Positions 35,078 to 44,177 are shown, counted from the first letter of the stretch. The stretch: 64,000 nt of DNA from Methylopila henanensis (GCF_042681025.1 NZ_JBHUER010000004.1:310001-374000); one strand, 5' to 3'. Made by a program: numbers and translations. The notes: a model not told the origin generated them from the sequence alone.

Positions 35078-36418
35078 CTACCGCCGGGCGGAAGCGCCGT
35101 TCGTTCTTCGGTTGAGCCAGAGGGCGCCGAGGGTGCAGGCGGCTCCGGAGAGGAGGTAGAGGCCCACCGACGTCAGTCCGAAGGCGCTCGCCAGCAGCAG
35201 GGCGACCAGCGGCGCGAAGCCGGCGCCGATGAACCACGCGGCCGTCGCCGTCGTGCCGGCGCCGGTGTAGCGGCGCTTCGGGGAGAAGCTCGCGTTCAGG
35301 GCGCCGGAAGACTGGCCGAAGGCGAGCCCGAGAAGCGCGAAGCCCACCAGCACATAGGTCCATTCGCCGGCGGGGCCCTTGTCCAGAAGCTGCGGCGCGG
35401 TCAGGCCATAGACGCCGATCAGGACCGCCGAGGCGGCGAGCACCGTCCGGCCGCTGAAGCGGTCCGCGAGCACGCCGGAGAGCGCCACGGCCGCCAGACC
35501 GACGGCGGCCCCGACCAGTTCGATCACCAGAAAGCGCAGCGGCGCGTCGGCGGAGGTCAGCACCACCCAGGACAGCGGGAACACGGTGACGAGGTGGAAG
35601 AGCGCGAAGCTCGCGAGCGGCGCGAAGGCGCCGAGGACGACGGTGCGGCCCTCCTCGCGGAACAGCTCCGACACGGGCGAGGGCTGCAGCTCGCGGCTTT
35701 CGAACAGGCGTTCGAACTCGGGGGTCGAGATCAGCCGGAGGCGGGCGAACAGGGCCACCACGTTGATGACGAAGGCGACGAAGAACGGATAGCGCCATCC
35801 CCAGTCGAAGAAATCCTCCGGCTTCAGCGTCGCGAGGAGGAACGCGAAGATCGCGCTCGCCACGAACATCCCGATCGGCGCGCCGAGCTGCGGAACCATC
35901 GCGAACCAGCCGCGCCGCGCGGGAGGCGCGCTGAGCGACAGCAGCGCCGGCAGGCCGTCCCACGCGCCGCCCTGGGCGAAGCCCTGGCCGATCCGGAACA
36001 GCGCCAGGATGACCACGGCGAGGTCGCCGACCTGCGCGTGGCCCGGCAGGAAGGCGATGGCGGCGGTCGATCCGCCGAGCAGGAACAGCGCGATGGTGAG
36101 CTTCGCCCCGCGGCCGTGCCTCCGGTCGATCCACATGAACAGCAGCGCCCCGAACGGCCGGGCGACGAAGGCGAGCGAGAAGACGGCGAAGGAGTAGAGC
36201 GTGCCCGTCAGCGCGTCGGCGTAAGGGAAGATCAGCGACGGGAACACCAGCACCGACGCGATCGCGTAGACGAAGAAGTCGAAGAACTCGGACGACCGCC
36301 CGATGATGACGCCGACGGCGATCTCGCCGGGCCGGATCCGGTGCTCCCTCGCGTTGAGAAGCCGGGCGTCGCGCTCGAGCTCAGTCGAGCTTGCGGGGCG
36401 TGCGGATGTGGCGGCCAT
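35078..36418 (-). CDS. MFS transporter, metabolite:H+ symporter (MHS) type
   Basis: Inner-membrane symporter of 446 residues with twelve predicted membrane segments. MHS-type features include RSSEFFDFFVYAIASVLVFP in the first segment, the loop ARPFGALLFMWIDRRHGR between segments 2 and 3, and RIGQGFAQGG. The ATG at 36418 follows AGAGG. Substrates of this branch are mono- and dicarboxylates, proline or betaine; the exact one cannot be told. It is divergent from the cyo operon, across the FNR-type box. Confidence 0.8.
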   Translation of the reverse strand: MAATSARPASSTELERDARLLNAREHRIRPGEIAVGVIIGRSSEFFDFFVYAIASVLVFPSLIFPYADALTGTLYSFAVFSLAFVARPFGALLFMWIDRRHGRGAKLTIALFLLGGSTAAIAFLPGHAQVGDLAVVILALFRIGQGFAQGGAWDGLPALLSLSAPPARRGWFAMVPQLGAPIGMFVASAIFAFLLATLKPEDFFDWGWRYPFFVAFVINVVALFARLRLISTPEFERLFESRELQPSPVSELFREEGRTVVLGAFAPLASFALFHLVTVFPLSWVVLTSADAPLRFLVIELVGAAVGLAAVALSGVLADRFSGRTVLAASAVLIGVYGLTAPQLLDKGPAGEWTYVLVGFALLGLAFGQSSGALNASFSPKRRYTGAGTTATAAWFIGAGFAPLVALLLASAFGLTSVGLYLLSGAACTLGALWLNRRTNGASARR

Positions 36419-36520
36419 TCGTGCGGTCCTCTGAGCCGGTCCGTCGGCGGCCCGCGCTCCGTGCGCCCGCGCCGCCATCGACCTTGCCGAACGCCATAGC
36501 GGCAAAGTTTCGAACCGGAC

Positions 36521-36534
36521 TTGATCGGGATCAA
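36521..36534. promoter_or_regulatory. FNR/FixK-type box upstream of the cyo operon
   Basis: TTGATCGGGATCAA is a perfect match to TTGAT-N4-ATCAA. Its centre lies about 65 bases before the cyoA start and 110 bases from the divergent MFS start. The FixK-like regulator at 40737-41393 is the obvious candidate to bind it. Confidence 0.75.
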
Positions 36535-36592
36535 AGCCGGCGAACGGGCGGGCGCCTATTCCGGGGCCATGGTCAGATCAGGATCCCGCCTC

Positions 36593-37588
36593 ATGAAACG
36601 GGCCGCCGCCCTTCCGCTCGTCGCCCTGCCGCTCCTGCTCGGGGGCTGCGACATGGTCACGATGAACCCCACGGGCGACATCGCCCTCCAGCAGCGCAAC
36701 CTGATCCTGTTCTCGGTCGGCGTCATGCTGCTCATCATTGTGCCCGTGATGGTCCTGACGGCGCTGTTCGCCTACCGCTACCGCTGGAGCAATCCGCACA
36801 AGATCTACGATCCCACCTTCGACCACTCGACCAAGCTCGAGCTGGTGATCTGGTCCTGCCCGCTGCTCATCATCATCGCGCTCAGCGCCGTGACCTGGAC
36901 GAGCACGCATCTGCTCGATCCGTTCCGGCCGCTCGACCGGATCGCGCCGGGACGGCCGGTCACCGCCGACATGACGCCGCTCAACGTGCAGGCGGTCGCG
37001 CTCGACTGGAAGTGGCTCTTCATCTACCCCGACCTCGGGATCGCGACCGTGAACGAGCTGGCGCTGCCGGTGGACGTTCCGGTCCGCTTCGCGATCACCT
37101 CGTCCGACCAGTTCAACACCTTCTACGCCCCGACGCTCGCCGGCATGATCTACGCCATGCCGACCATGCGGTCTGAGCTGAACGCCGTGCTGAACAAGCC
37201 CGGCGAGAGCTGGGGCTATTCGGCCAACTACACCGGCCGGGGCTACTCCCACATGCGCTTCAAGCTGCGCGGCTTCGAGACGGCGGAGTTCGACCGCTGG
37301 GTCGCCGACGCGCGGGCCGCCGGCGGCGTCCTCGACCGCGAGAAGCTCATGGAGCTGGTCAAGCCCAGCGAACGGGAGCCGGCGGCCCGCTTCGGCGACG
37401 CCCGGCCTGGCCTGTTCGACCTCGTGCTCAACCGCTGCGTGGAGCCCGGAAAACCCTGCGTGGCCGACGTGATGCGGCGCGACATGGAGGCGGGCGGCGG
37501 TTCGCATGGCGGCCACACGGGGGCCGCCGGCCCCGACGCGCGGGCGGGCTCGGGTCCGACCGCCGCCCACGCCGTCCACGGGCGCTGA
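36593..37588 (+). CDS. cyoA: Cytochrome o ubiquinol oxidase subunit II
   Basis: 331 residues from MKRAAALPLVALPLL. A lipoprotein signal ends in LLGGC (Cys19), two membrane helices follow (about 37-60 and 83-105), then the periplasmic cupredoxin domain with WKWLFIYPDLGIATVNE. The copper-A ligands of cytochrome oxidases are absent, as in quinol oxidases. The C-terminal tail is His/Gly-rich. An upstream ATG at 36569 is also in frame. It is the first gene of cyoABCD. Confidence 0.9.
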   Translation: MKRAAALPLVALPLLLGGCDMVTMNPTGDIALQQRNLILFSVGVMLLIIVPVMVLTALFAYRYRWSNPHKIYDPTFDHSTKLELVIWSCPLLIIIALSAVTWTSTHLLDPFRPLDRIAPGRPVTADMTPLNVQAVALDWKWLFIYPDLGIATVNELALPVDVPVRFAITSSDQFNTFYAPTLAGMIYAMPTMRSELNAVLNKPGESWGYSANYTGRGYSHMRFKLRGFETAEFDRWVADARAAGGVLDREKLMELVKPSEREPAARFGDARPGLFDLVLNRCVEPGKPCVADVMRRDMEAGGGSHGGHTGAAGPDARAGSGPTAAHAVHGR

Positions 37589-37670
37589 CAGCCGCGCTTC
37601 CGACGATCCTCATCCGGCCCCCGGCGCGCCGCGCGTCGAACGGGCAGGACCCCTCGCTTCCAGGTCCGTC

Positions 37671-39668
37671 ATGACTGAAACGCTCTCCCAAACGATCTTC
37701 GGCCGTCTCGGCTGGGACTCGTTCCCGATCCACGAACCGATCCTCGTCGGCACGTTCCTTGTGGTCGCCCTTCTCGGTTTGGCCATCGTGGGCGCGATCA
37801 CCTACTTCCGGCTCTGGAGTTATCTCTGGAAGGAATGGTTCACGAGCGTCGATCACAAGAAGATCGGCATAATGTACATCGTCCTCGCCATCATCATGCT
37901 GCTGCGCGGCTTCGCCGACGCGCTGATGATGCGCCTCCAGCAGGCGATCGCCTTCGGCGCGAACGAGGGTTACCTGAACTCCCACCACTACGACCAGATC
38001 TTCACGGCCCACGGGACGATCATGATCTTCTTCGTTGCGATCCCGCTGGTGGTGGGCATCATCAACTACGTGATGCCGCTGCAGATCGGCGCGCGCGACG
38101 TCGCGTTTCCGTTTCTCAACAATCTGAGCTTCTGGCTGACCGCCGCGGGCGCCGTCCTCACGATGGTCTCGCTGTTCGTGGGCGAGTTCGCCCGCACCGG
38201 CTGGCTGTCCTACGCGCCGCTTGCTGGGATCGCCTACAGCCCGGACACGGGCGTCGACTATTACTTGTGGTCGCTGCAGATCGCGGGCGTCGGGACGACG
38301 CTGTCGGCGATCAACATGGTCGTCACCGTCATCAAGATGCGGGCGCCCGGCATGACCATGATGAAGCTGCCGGTCTTCGTCTGGACCGCGCTGTGCTCGA
38401 ACGTGCTCGCGATCGCGATCTTCCCGGCGCTCACCGCCGCGTTCTTCCTCCTGATGCTCGACCGCTACGTCGGCACCGCGTTCTTCACGAACGACAACGG
38501 CGGCGCGCCGATGATGTACTGGAACATGGTGTGGATCTGGGGCCACCCGGAGGTCTATGTCCTGATCCTGCCCGCCTTCGGCATCTATTCCGAAATCACG
38601 TCGACGTTCACCGGCAAGCGCCTGTTCGGCTATTCCTCGATGGTCTACGCGACGGTGGTCATCACCATCCTCGCCTACCTCGTCTGGCTGCACCATTTCT
38701 TCACGATGGGGGCCGGGCCGACGGTGAACTCGTTCTTCGGCATCGCCACGATGGTGATCTCGATCCCGACGGGCGCGAAGATCTTCAACTGGCTGTTCAC
38801 GATGTACCGCGGCAACATCCGGTTCGAGCTGCCAATGATGTGGGTGGTCGCCTTCATGCTGACCTTCGTGGTCGGCGGCATGACGGGCGTGCTGCTGGCG
38901 ATCCCGCCGGCGGACTTCGTGCTCCACAACTCGCTGTTCCTGGTGGCGCACTTCCACAACACCATCATCGGCGGCGTCGTGTTCGGCCTGTTCGCGGCCA
39001 TGGTCTACTGGTTCCCGAAGGCTTTCGGCTTCAAGCTCGATCCCTTCTGGGGCAAGGTCGCCTTCTGGGGCTGGGTGATCGGCTACTGGATCGCCTGGAC
39101 GCCGATCTACGTGGTCGGCCTCATGGGCACGGTGCGGCGCGTCAACCACTTCGCCGATCCGAGCCTGCAGCCCTACTTCGTCGTCGCGACCATCGGCGCG
39201 GCCATCATCCTGGTCGGCATCCTCGGCTTCGTGATGAGCATCGTCATGGGCTTCGTGAAGCGCGAGCAGCTGCGCGACACGACCGGCGACCCGTGGGACG
39301 GCCGCACGCTCGAATGGGCCACGTCCTCGCCGCCGCCGCCCTACAACTTCGCCTTCACGCCCGTCGTCCACGATCTGGACGCCTGGTACGACATGAAGGC
39401 GCGGGGCTACCAGCGCCCCACGGTCGGCTTCCGGCCGATCCACATGCCGAAGAACACCGGGGCGGGCGTGATCCTCTCCGGCCTGGCGCTCACGCTCGGC
39501 TTCGCCATGGTCTGGTACATGTGGTGGCTCGCCGCGTTGAGCTTCCTCGCGATGCTCGCCGTCTCGATCGGGCACACCTTCAACTTCAAGCGCGATTACT
39601 TCATCCCGGCCGACGAGGTCGCGGCGATGGAAGGCGAGCGGCGGTCGCTGCTCGGCATGGGGGCCTGA
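37671..39668 (+). CDS. cyoB: Cytochrome o ubiquinol oxidase subunit I
   Basis: Haem-copper oxidase subunit of 665 residues. It keeps the residues of the E. coli quinol site shifted by eight: Arg79, Asp83, His106 and Gln109, with haem ligand His114 in TAHGTIMIFF. The binuclear centre motif WGHPEVYVLILP is present, as are the tandem His pair in WLHHFFTMG and the HFHNTIIGG helix. This supports a true bo3-type quinol oxidase rather than a cytochrome c oxidase. Confidence 0.95.
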   Translation: MTETLSQTIFGRLGWDSFPIHEPILVGTFLVVALLGLAIVGAITYFRLWSYLWKEWFTSVDHKKIGIMYIVLAIIMLLRGFADALMMRLQQAIAFGANEGYLNSHHYDQIFTAHGTIMIFFVAIPLVVGIINYVMPLQIGARDVAFPFLNNLSFWLTAAGAVLTMVSLFVGEFARTGWLSYAPLAGIAYSPDTGVDYYLWSLQIAGVGTTLSAINMVVTVIKMRAPGMTMMKLPVFVWTALCSNVLAIAIFPALTAAFFLLMLDRYVGTAFFTNDNGGAPMMYWNMVWIWGHPEVYVLILPAFGIYSEITSTFTGKRLFGYSSMVYATVVITILAYLVWLHHFFTMGAGPTVNSFFGIATMVISIPTGAKIFNWLFTMYRGNIRFELPMMWVVAFMLTFVVGGMTGVLLAIPPADFVLHNSLFLVAHFHNTIIGGVVFGLFAAMVYWFPKAFGFKLDPFWGKVAFWGWVIGYWIAWTPIYVVGLMGTVRRVNHFADPSLQPYFVVATIGAAIILVGILGFVMSIVMGFVKREQLRDTTGDPWDGRTLEWATSSPPPPYNFAFTPVVHDLDAWYDMKARGYQRPTVGFRPIHMPKNTGAGVILSGLALTLGFAMVWYMWWLAALSFLAMLAVSIGHTFNFKRDYFIPADEVAAMEGERRSLLGMGA

Positions 39669-39669
39669 C

Positions 39670-40305
39670 ATGACCGATCGCGCTCTCGCGCCTCACGGCG
39701 ACGCCGTCGTCTGGCATCACGCCGAGGAGGACGCCCACCACGACCACGGCGGAAGCGCCACGGTGCTGGGCTTTTGGATCTACCTGATGAGCGACGCGCT
39801 CATCTTCGCCTCGCTGTTCGCGATGTTCGGCGTGGTGAGCACGGCCTACGCCGGCGGGCCTACGCCGCGGGAAATCTTTGACCTGCCGCTGGTCGCGCTC
39901 AACACCGCGCTTCTGCTCGCCTCGTCGATCACCTTCGGGCAGGCCATCCCGCATATGGAGGCCGGCCGCGTCGGCCCGGTCCGGTTCTGGCTCGCGGCGA
40001 CGGGCCTGCTCGGCGCCGCCTTCCTGGGCGTCGAGCTCTACGAGTTCCACCACCTGATCGCGGAGGGCGCGACGCCCCAGCGCAGCGCGTTCCTGTCCGC
40101 GTTCTTCACCCTGGTCGGAACCCACGGCGCCCATGTCGCCGCCGGCCTGATCTGGCTCGTCACGCTGCTGGTCCAGCTCCGTCGACACGGACTGACCGGC
40201 GAGATGAAGCGCCGCCTCATTTGCCTGTCCATGTTCTGGCACTTCCTGGACATCATCTGGATCGGCGTCTTCACCTTCGTTTATCTCTATGGAGTGATCC
40301 GTTGA
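39670..40305 (+). CDS. cyoC: Cytochrome o ubiquinol oxidase subunit III
   Basis: 211 residues with five membrane helices and the subunit III pattern (LGFWIYLMSDALIFASLFA, HGAHVAAGLIWL, WHFLDIIWIGVF). It starts directly after the cyoB stop. Confidence 0.92.
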   Translation: MTDRALAPHGDAVVWHHAEEDAHHDHGGSATVLGFWIYLMSDALIFASLFAMFGVVSTAYAGGPTPREIFDLPLVALNTALLLASSITFGQAIPHMEAGRVGPVRFWLAATGLLGAAFLGVELYEFHHLIAEGATPQRSAFLSAFFTLVGTHGAHVAAGLIWLVTLLVQLRRHGLTGEMKRRLICLSMFWHFLDIIWIGVFTFVYLYGVIR

Positions 40306-40658
40306 GCGCCCCTCTTCAAGCCGCGCATCACGCCGGCGACCGCCGCGGCTACCGGATCGGCGTCGCGCTGGCGATCGTCCTGACCGTCATCCCGTTCTGG
40401 CTCGTCATGTCGGGCGCTCCGGTCGGTCCGGGCGCGACGGCCGCGATCATCTTCGCGATGGCCTTCGTCCAGATCGTCGTGCACGTCGTCAGCTTCCTCC
40501 ACCTCGACACGCGGTCGGAGGGCGGCTGGACGCTGCTCGCCTTCCTGTTCACGGCGGTGATCGTGGTGCTGACGATCGGCGGCTCGATCTGGGTGATGCA
40601 CCACATGCACGCCAACATGATGCCGGCGATGAACGGCTACGTTCCGCCCGCCTCCTGA
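40302..40658 (+). CDS. cyoD: Cytochrome o ubiquinol oxidase subunit IV
   Basis: 118 residues with three membrane helices. The TTG at 40302 overlaps the cyoC stop and has GGAG seven bases upstream. The segment IVVHVVSFLHLDTRSEGGW is typical of CyoD. No cyoE follows. Confidence 0.88.
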   Translation: MSAPLQAAHHAGDRRGYRIGVALAIVLTVIPFWLVMSGAPVGPGATAAIIFAMAFVQIVVHVVSFLHLDTRSEGGWTLLAFLFTAVIVVLTIGGSIWVMHHMHANMMPAMNGYVPPAS

Positions 40659-40676
40659 CGGCGGTCCGCGCATGCG

Positions 40677-40705
40677 AAAACGCCCGCGGTCTCCGCGGGC
40701 GTTTT
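40677..40705. terminator. Bidirectional intrinsic terminator between cyoD and fixK
   Basis: AAAACGCCCGCGG and CCGCGGGCGTTTT form a 13-base stem over a 3-base loop, with A and T runs at the ends, placed between convergent genes. Confidence 0.85.
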
Positions 40706-40736
40706 CGATTTGGCGAGACGATCGATGGCGCCGCGC

Positions 40737-41393
40737 TCAGGCCCTCAGGCGGCGGAGCGCGGCGCGGTCCTTCAGCACGACGCCGCGGCGGTTGGCCGGC
40801 AGCGAGATGACGCCCTGACGCTCGAGCTGGGTCAGCGTGCGCGACACCGTCTCGATGGTCAGGCCGAGATGGTCGGCGATGTCGATGCGCGCCATGGGCA
40901 GGTCCACGGCTCCTCCGCTCGTCATCCTCTCGGCGAGGCCGAGGAGGAAGCTGGCGATCTTCTCGACCGCGCTCTTGCGCCCGAGCAGCAGCATGTGCTC
41001 CTGCGCGCGGGCGAGCGAGGCCATCGTCGCCGAAAGCACCTCCCGCGCGAGGTCGGGATCGTCGAAGGCGAGGACGTCGATGGAGCGCCTGCGGTAGCCG
41101 ATCAGCGAGACCTCGCCGACCGCCTCCGCGGTGAAGCGATGCTCGCCTCCCGCCTCGGCTCCGAAGATCTCGCCTGCGAGGTGGAACGCGTCGATCTGGC
41201 GACGGCCGTCGCTCAGCAGCTTGTAGGTCCGCACCGCCCCGCTGACGACCTTGTAGAACACGTCCGCCTCGTCGCCCTCGGCGAAGATCTCCTGATCCTT
41301 CGAGAAGACCTTGAGCGGGACATGCGCGCGGAGCGGCTCGACGCGGCTTTCGGCGTGGCGGCGGAAGGGTGCGGGTTCGAAGGCGGCGAGCAT
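40737..41393 (-). CDS. fixK: Crp/Fnr-family regulator, FixK-like
   Basis: 218 residues. A cyclic-nucleotide-type beta barrel (about 25-120; FSKDQEIFAEGDEADVFYKVVSG) leads through a dimer helix to a helix-turn-helix (IADHLGLTIETVSRTLTQLERQGVI) with the Glu and Ser-Arg that read TTGA half-sites. The N-terminal cysteine cluster of FNR is absent, so it should not sense oxygen itself; as in FixK, its expression is probably set by FixLJ. Candidate targets are the four boxes in this region. Confidence 0.82.
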   Translation of the reverse strand: MLAAFEPAPFRRHAESRVEPLRAHVPLKVFSKDQEIFAEGDEADVFYKVVSGAVRTYKLLSDGRRQIDAFHLAGEIFGAEAGGEHRFTAEAVGEVSLIGYRRRSIDVLAFDDPDLAREVLSATMASLARAQEHMLLLGRKSAVEKIASFLLGLAERMTSGGAVDLPMARIDIADHLGLTIETVSRTLTQLERQGVISLPANRRGVVLKDRAALRRLRA

Positions 41394-41469
41394 CTGGCGG
41401 ACTCCATCGGCCGCGTCTGGCGGCGATCCAGAGCTACGGCCGGCGGGCGCTCCGCAAAATTCAGATAGG

Positions 41470-41480
41470 CCCCTAAGGGG
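41470..41480. promoter_or_regulatory. CCCCTAAGGGG palindrome upstream of fixK
   Basis: An inverted repeat about 80 bases before the fixK start. A near copy (CCCCTGAGGGG) lies at 44155-44165 before the universal stress gene. It may be a FixJ or other operator. Confidence 0.3.
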
Positions 41481-41507
41481 AGTTCCTGAGTTGCCTTCCG
41501 CCGCCGT

Positions 41508-41882
41508 TCAGCGGGGGGCGAGCGCGCGGTGGATGCCGTCCATCAGCACGCCGTCTCCGAAGGGTTTTTCGACGACCAGCTCCGCCCCGGCCGCGCCGGC
41601 GCGGCGGCGCAGCTCCTCGGTCGATTTCGCCGTCATGAGGATGACCGGCAGCAGCACGCGACGCTCCCGCAGGCGGGCGATCAGGTCGACGCCCTCCATG
41701 CCGGGCATCCACTGGTCGATCAGCAGGCACCCCGTCTCGGGCAGTTCGCCCGCGGCGAGCAGCGCGGCGCCGCCGTCGTAGAGGCGAACGTCGAGCCCCT
41801 CGAGTTCGAGCGCGAAGCGCATGGAGGCCCTGACGGCCTCGTCGTCGTCGACGACGATCACGACGCCGGTGTTCGCGGACAT
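41508..41882 (-). CDS. Single-domain response regulator
   Basis: 124 residues, a lone receiver domain: acidic pair DDD near residues 12-14, phosphoacceptor Asp56 (LLIDQWMPGMEG), Thr84 and Lys106 (VEKP). No output domain is present. In FixLJ loci such proteins can act as phosphate sinks or compete with FixJ. An FNR/FixK-type box lies about 68 bases upstream. Confidence 0.82.
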   Translation of the reverse strand: MSANTGVVIVVDDDEAVRASMRFALELEGLDVRLYDGGAALLAAGELPETGCLLIDQWMPGMEGVDLIARLRERRVLLPVILMTAKSTEELRRRAGAAGAELVVEKPFGDGVLMDGIHRALAPR

Positions 41883-41942
41883 GACTTCACCTGACGCCTC
41901 GGCAAGGGCGTCGGACCTTATCGCCGGTCCGCGGGCTCCGGC

Positions 41943-41956
41943 TTGATCTTCGTCAA
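41943..41956. promoter_or_regulatory. FNR/FixK-type box before the single-domain response regulator
   Basis: TTGATCTTCGTCAA matches TTGAT-N4-GTCAA, the form described for rhizobial FixK. It overlaps the end of fixJ and lies upstream of the gene at 41882. Confidence 0.6.
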
Positions 41957-42591
41957 CCGCGCGGAGGCTCCTTGCGGTCGACGTCGAGGCCCGCCGCGAC
42001 CGCCATGCGGACCAGCTCGGACAGGCTTCTGGCCTGCATCTTGGTCATGACGTTCGCCCGGTAGATCTCGACCGTGCGGGCGCTGATCCCGAGCTCGAAC
42101 GCGATGACCTTGTTGGCCTTGCCGTCCACGAGCCCGTCGAGCACCTCGCGCTCGCGTTCGGACAGATGCTCCGCGCGCTCGCGCATCTCGGCCGCGCGGG
42201 CGTGCTCGCGCGCCTCGGCGGCGCGGCTCGCGAGCGCGGACCTGACCGCGGCGAGGAACAGGTCGTCGCTGAACGGCTTCTCGATGAAGTCCACGGCGCC
42301 CTGCTTCAGGGCCTCCACCGCCATCGGCACGTCCGCATGGCCGGTCATGACGATCACGGGAAGCGCCAGCCCCTCCTGCTTGAGCCGGCGGAGGAAGGCT
42401 ATGCCGTCGGTGCCCGGCATCCGCACGTCCGTCACGACGCAGCCTTCCTGGACGCCGTCGATATGCGCGAGAAAGGCGTCCGCCGACGTGTGCAGCCGCA
42501 CGGGCAGGCCGTCCGACGCCAGCAGGAAGGACAGCGAGCGGCGCACCGCGTCGTCGTCGTCCACCACGTGAACGACAGCCTCATTCGCCAT
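41953..42591 (-). CDS. fixJ: Response regulator FixJ
   Basis: 212 residues. The receiver domain (1-120) has phosphoacceptor Asp55 (VVTDVRMPG) and Lys105 (FIEKPF). The LuxR-type DNA-binding domain (about 140-205) has LSEREREVLDGLVDGKANKVIAFELGISARTVEIYRANVMTKM. It starts 11 bases before the fixL stop, so both are translated together. It should activate fixK under low oxygen. Confidence 0.9.
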   Translation of the reverse strand: MANEAVVHVVDDDDAVRRSLSFLLASDGLPVRLHTSADAFLAHIDGVQEGCVVTDVRMPGTDGIAFLRRLKQEGLALPVIVMTGHADVPMAVEALKQGAVDFIEKPFSDDLFLAAVRSALASRAAEAREHARAAEMRERAEHLSEREREVLDGLVDGKANKVIAFELGISARTVEIYRANVMTKMQARSLSELVRMAVAAGLDVDRKEPPRG

Positions 42592-44056
42592 TCGCGAGCT
42601 CCCGTTCGTCGACCGCGCGCAGGGTGAACGTGAACTTGGCGCCGCCCCCCGGCGGCGAGGACATGTCCAGCCTGCCGCCGTGAGCCTCGACGATCGTCCG
42701 GCAGATCGAAAGGCCGACCCCCATGCCGTCGTCCTTCGTGCTCACGAAGGGTTGGAACAGGCGTCCGGCGATCTCGGGCGCGACGCCGGGGCCGGTGTCG
42801 GTCACGCTCACCGCAAGCAGCCCGTCGGGCAGCGCCTCGGTCGCGATCTCGAGTTCGCGGCGCGGCGCGCGCTCCATCGCCTCGACGGCGTTCCGGATGA
42901 GGTTCAGCAGCACCTGCTGGATCTGGATACGATCGGCCAGCGCCAGCCGCGCGGCCGGCGCGAGGCGGAACGAGACGCGCACGCCGCGCTCCTTCGCGCC
43001 GACCAGGGCGAGGGCGCTTGCCTCCTCGATCAGCCGGGGCAGGTCTTCGATGTGGCGCTCGGTCTCCCCGCGGGCGACGAACTCGCGCAGCCGGCGGATC
43101 ACGGCGCCTGCGCGAAGCGCCTGCTCCGCGGCTTCGTCCACCGCGCTGCGGAGAATCGAGGCCTGCTCGCCCTCCATGCGCTCCAGCATCCGCCGCGAGC
43201 CCTTGAGGTAGTTCGTGATCGCGGTCAGCGGCTGGTTGATCTCGTGCGCCAGGGTCGACGCCATCTCGCCGAGCGCCGTGAAGCGCGACATGTGGATGAG
43301 CTCGGACTGGATCTCCTGCAGCCGCGCCTCGGCCTGCCGCCGTTCCGTCAGGTCGCGGATGAAGCCGGTGAAATAGCGTTCGCCCGCCGAGCGCATCTCG
43401 CCGACCGCAAGCTCCATCGGGAAGGTCGAGCCGTCCTTGCGCTCGCCGACGACGACGCGGCCGAGGCCGATGATCCGGCGCTCGCCGGTCGCGAGATAGC
43501 GGGCCATGTAGCCGTCATGCTGCGTCCGGTAAGGCTCGGGCATCAGCATGCTGATGTTGCGGCCGACCACCTCCTCGGGCTGGTAGCCGAACTGGCGGAT
43601 GGCCGCGGCGCTGAAGGAGCGCACGATCGCCTGTTCGTCGATCACGATCATCGCGTCCGGGATGGTCTCGAGGATCGAGCTGAGATGGGCCTCGCGCGCC
43701 CTGAGCGCGGCCTCCGAGGCGAAGCTCTCGCCGACGTCGCGGACGGCCTGCGCGTAGCCGCCGTCCGGAATCGCGGTCGCCGCGACCTCGGCGAGGAAGC
43801 GCGAGCCGTCCGACCGCGCCAGCTCGGTGAGGCCGCCGGCCAGAGTCGGGGCGCCGACTTCCGAATCCGACGCCGCTGCGAGGATGGCGACCGGCCGGCC
43901 GACCACCTCGTCGGCCCGCCATCCGCAGACCCGTTGGGCGGCGTCCGGCCAGGTGAGGACGCGTCCGGCGGCGTCGAGCGTGAACACGGCGAGCCCGCCC
44001 GCGCCGCGCGGCGCGCTCGTCGTTTCGTCCGTCTCAGCGTCCCGCGTGGCGCTCAT
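42581..44056 (-). CDS. fixL: Oxygen-sensing histidine kinase FixL
   Basis: 491 residues, soluble with no membrane segment. PAS 1 spans about residues 20-110. The haem PAS (about 125-240) has the proximal ligand His180 (YRTQHDGYM) and Arg200 (IIGLGR), spaced exactly as His200/Arg220 in Bradyrhizobium FixL. The phospho-acceptor His271 (LAHEINQPL) is at the same relative distance. The ATPase domain has N (LIRNAVEAM), G1 (DTGPGV) and G2 (GMGVGLS) boxes. It signals to FixJ. Confidence 0.92.
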   Translation of the reverse strand: MSATRDAETDETTSAPRGAGGLAVFTLDAAGRVLTWPDAAQRVCGWRADEVVGRPVAILAAASDSEVGAPTLAGGLTELARSDGSRFLAEVAATAIPDGGYAQAVRDVGESFASEAALRAREAHLSSILETIPDAMIVIDEQAIVRSFSAAAIRQFGYQPEEVVGRNISMLMPEPYRTQHDGYMARYLATGERRIIGLGRVVVGERKDGSTFPMELAVGEMRSAGERYFTGFIRDLTERRQAEARLQEIQSELIHMSRFTALGEMASTLAHEINQPLTAITNYLKGSRRMLERMEGEQASILRSAVDEAAEQALRAGAVIRRLREFVARGETERHIEDLPRLIEEASALALVGAKERGVRVSFRLAPAARLALADRIQIQQVLLNLIRNAVEAMERAPRRELEIATEALPDGLLAVSVTDTGPGVAPEIAGRLFQPFVSTKDDGMGVGLSICRTIVEAHGGRLDMSSPPGGGAKFTFTLRAVDERELANGE

Positions 44057-44103
44057 GCGCGACGTATAGCGGCTCGCAGCCGATCCCGAAACGAGCGCGC
44101 CGC

Positions 44104-44117
44104 TTGAGCAGGATCAA
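44104..44117. promoter_or_regulatory. FNR/FixK-type box between fixL and the universal stress gene
   Basis: TTGAGCAGGATCAA matches TTGAT-N4-ATCAA except for one base. Its centre is about 54 bases from the fixL start and 67 from the divergent stress-protein start, so it could serve either gene. Confidence 0.6.
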
Positions 44118-44154
44118 AGCGCAGCCGCGGCTTTCGTCCGACCGTCGCCGGACG

Positions 44155-44165
44155 CCCCTGAGGGG
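44155..44165. promoter_or_regulatory. CCCCTGAGGGG palindrome before the universal stress gene
   Basis: The context GCCCCTGAGGGGAG matches the fixK-upstream palindrome at 13 of 14 bases. It merges into the GGGGAGGAG ribosome site of the next gene, so part of the likeness may be chance. Confidence 0.25.
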
Positions 44166-44177
44166 AGGAGACGGACC

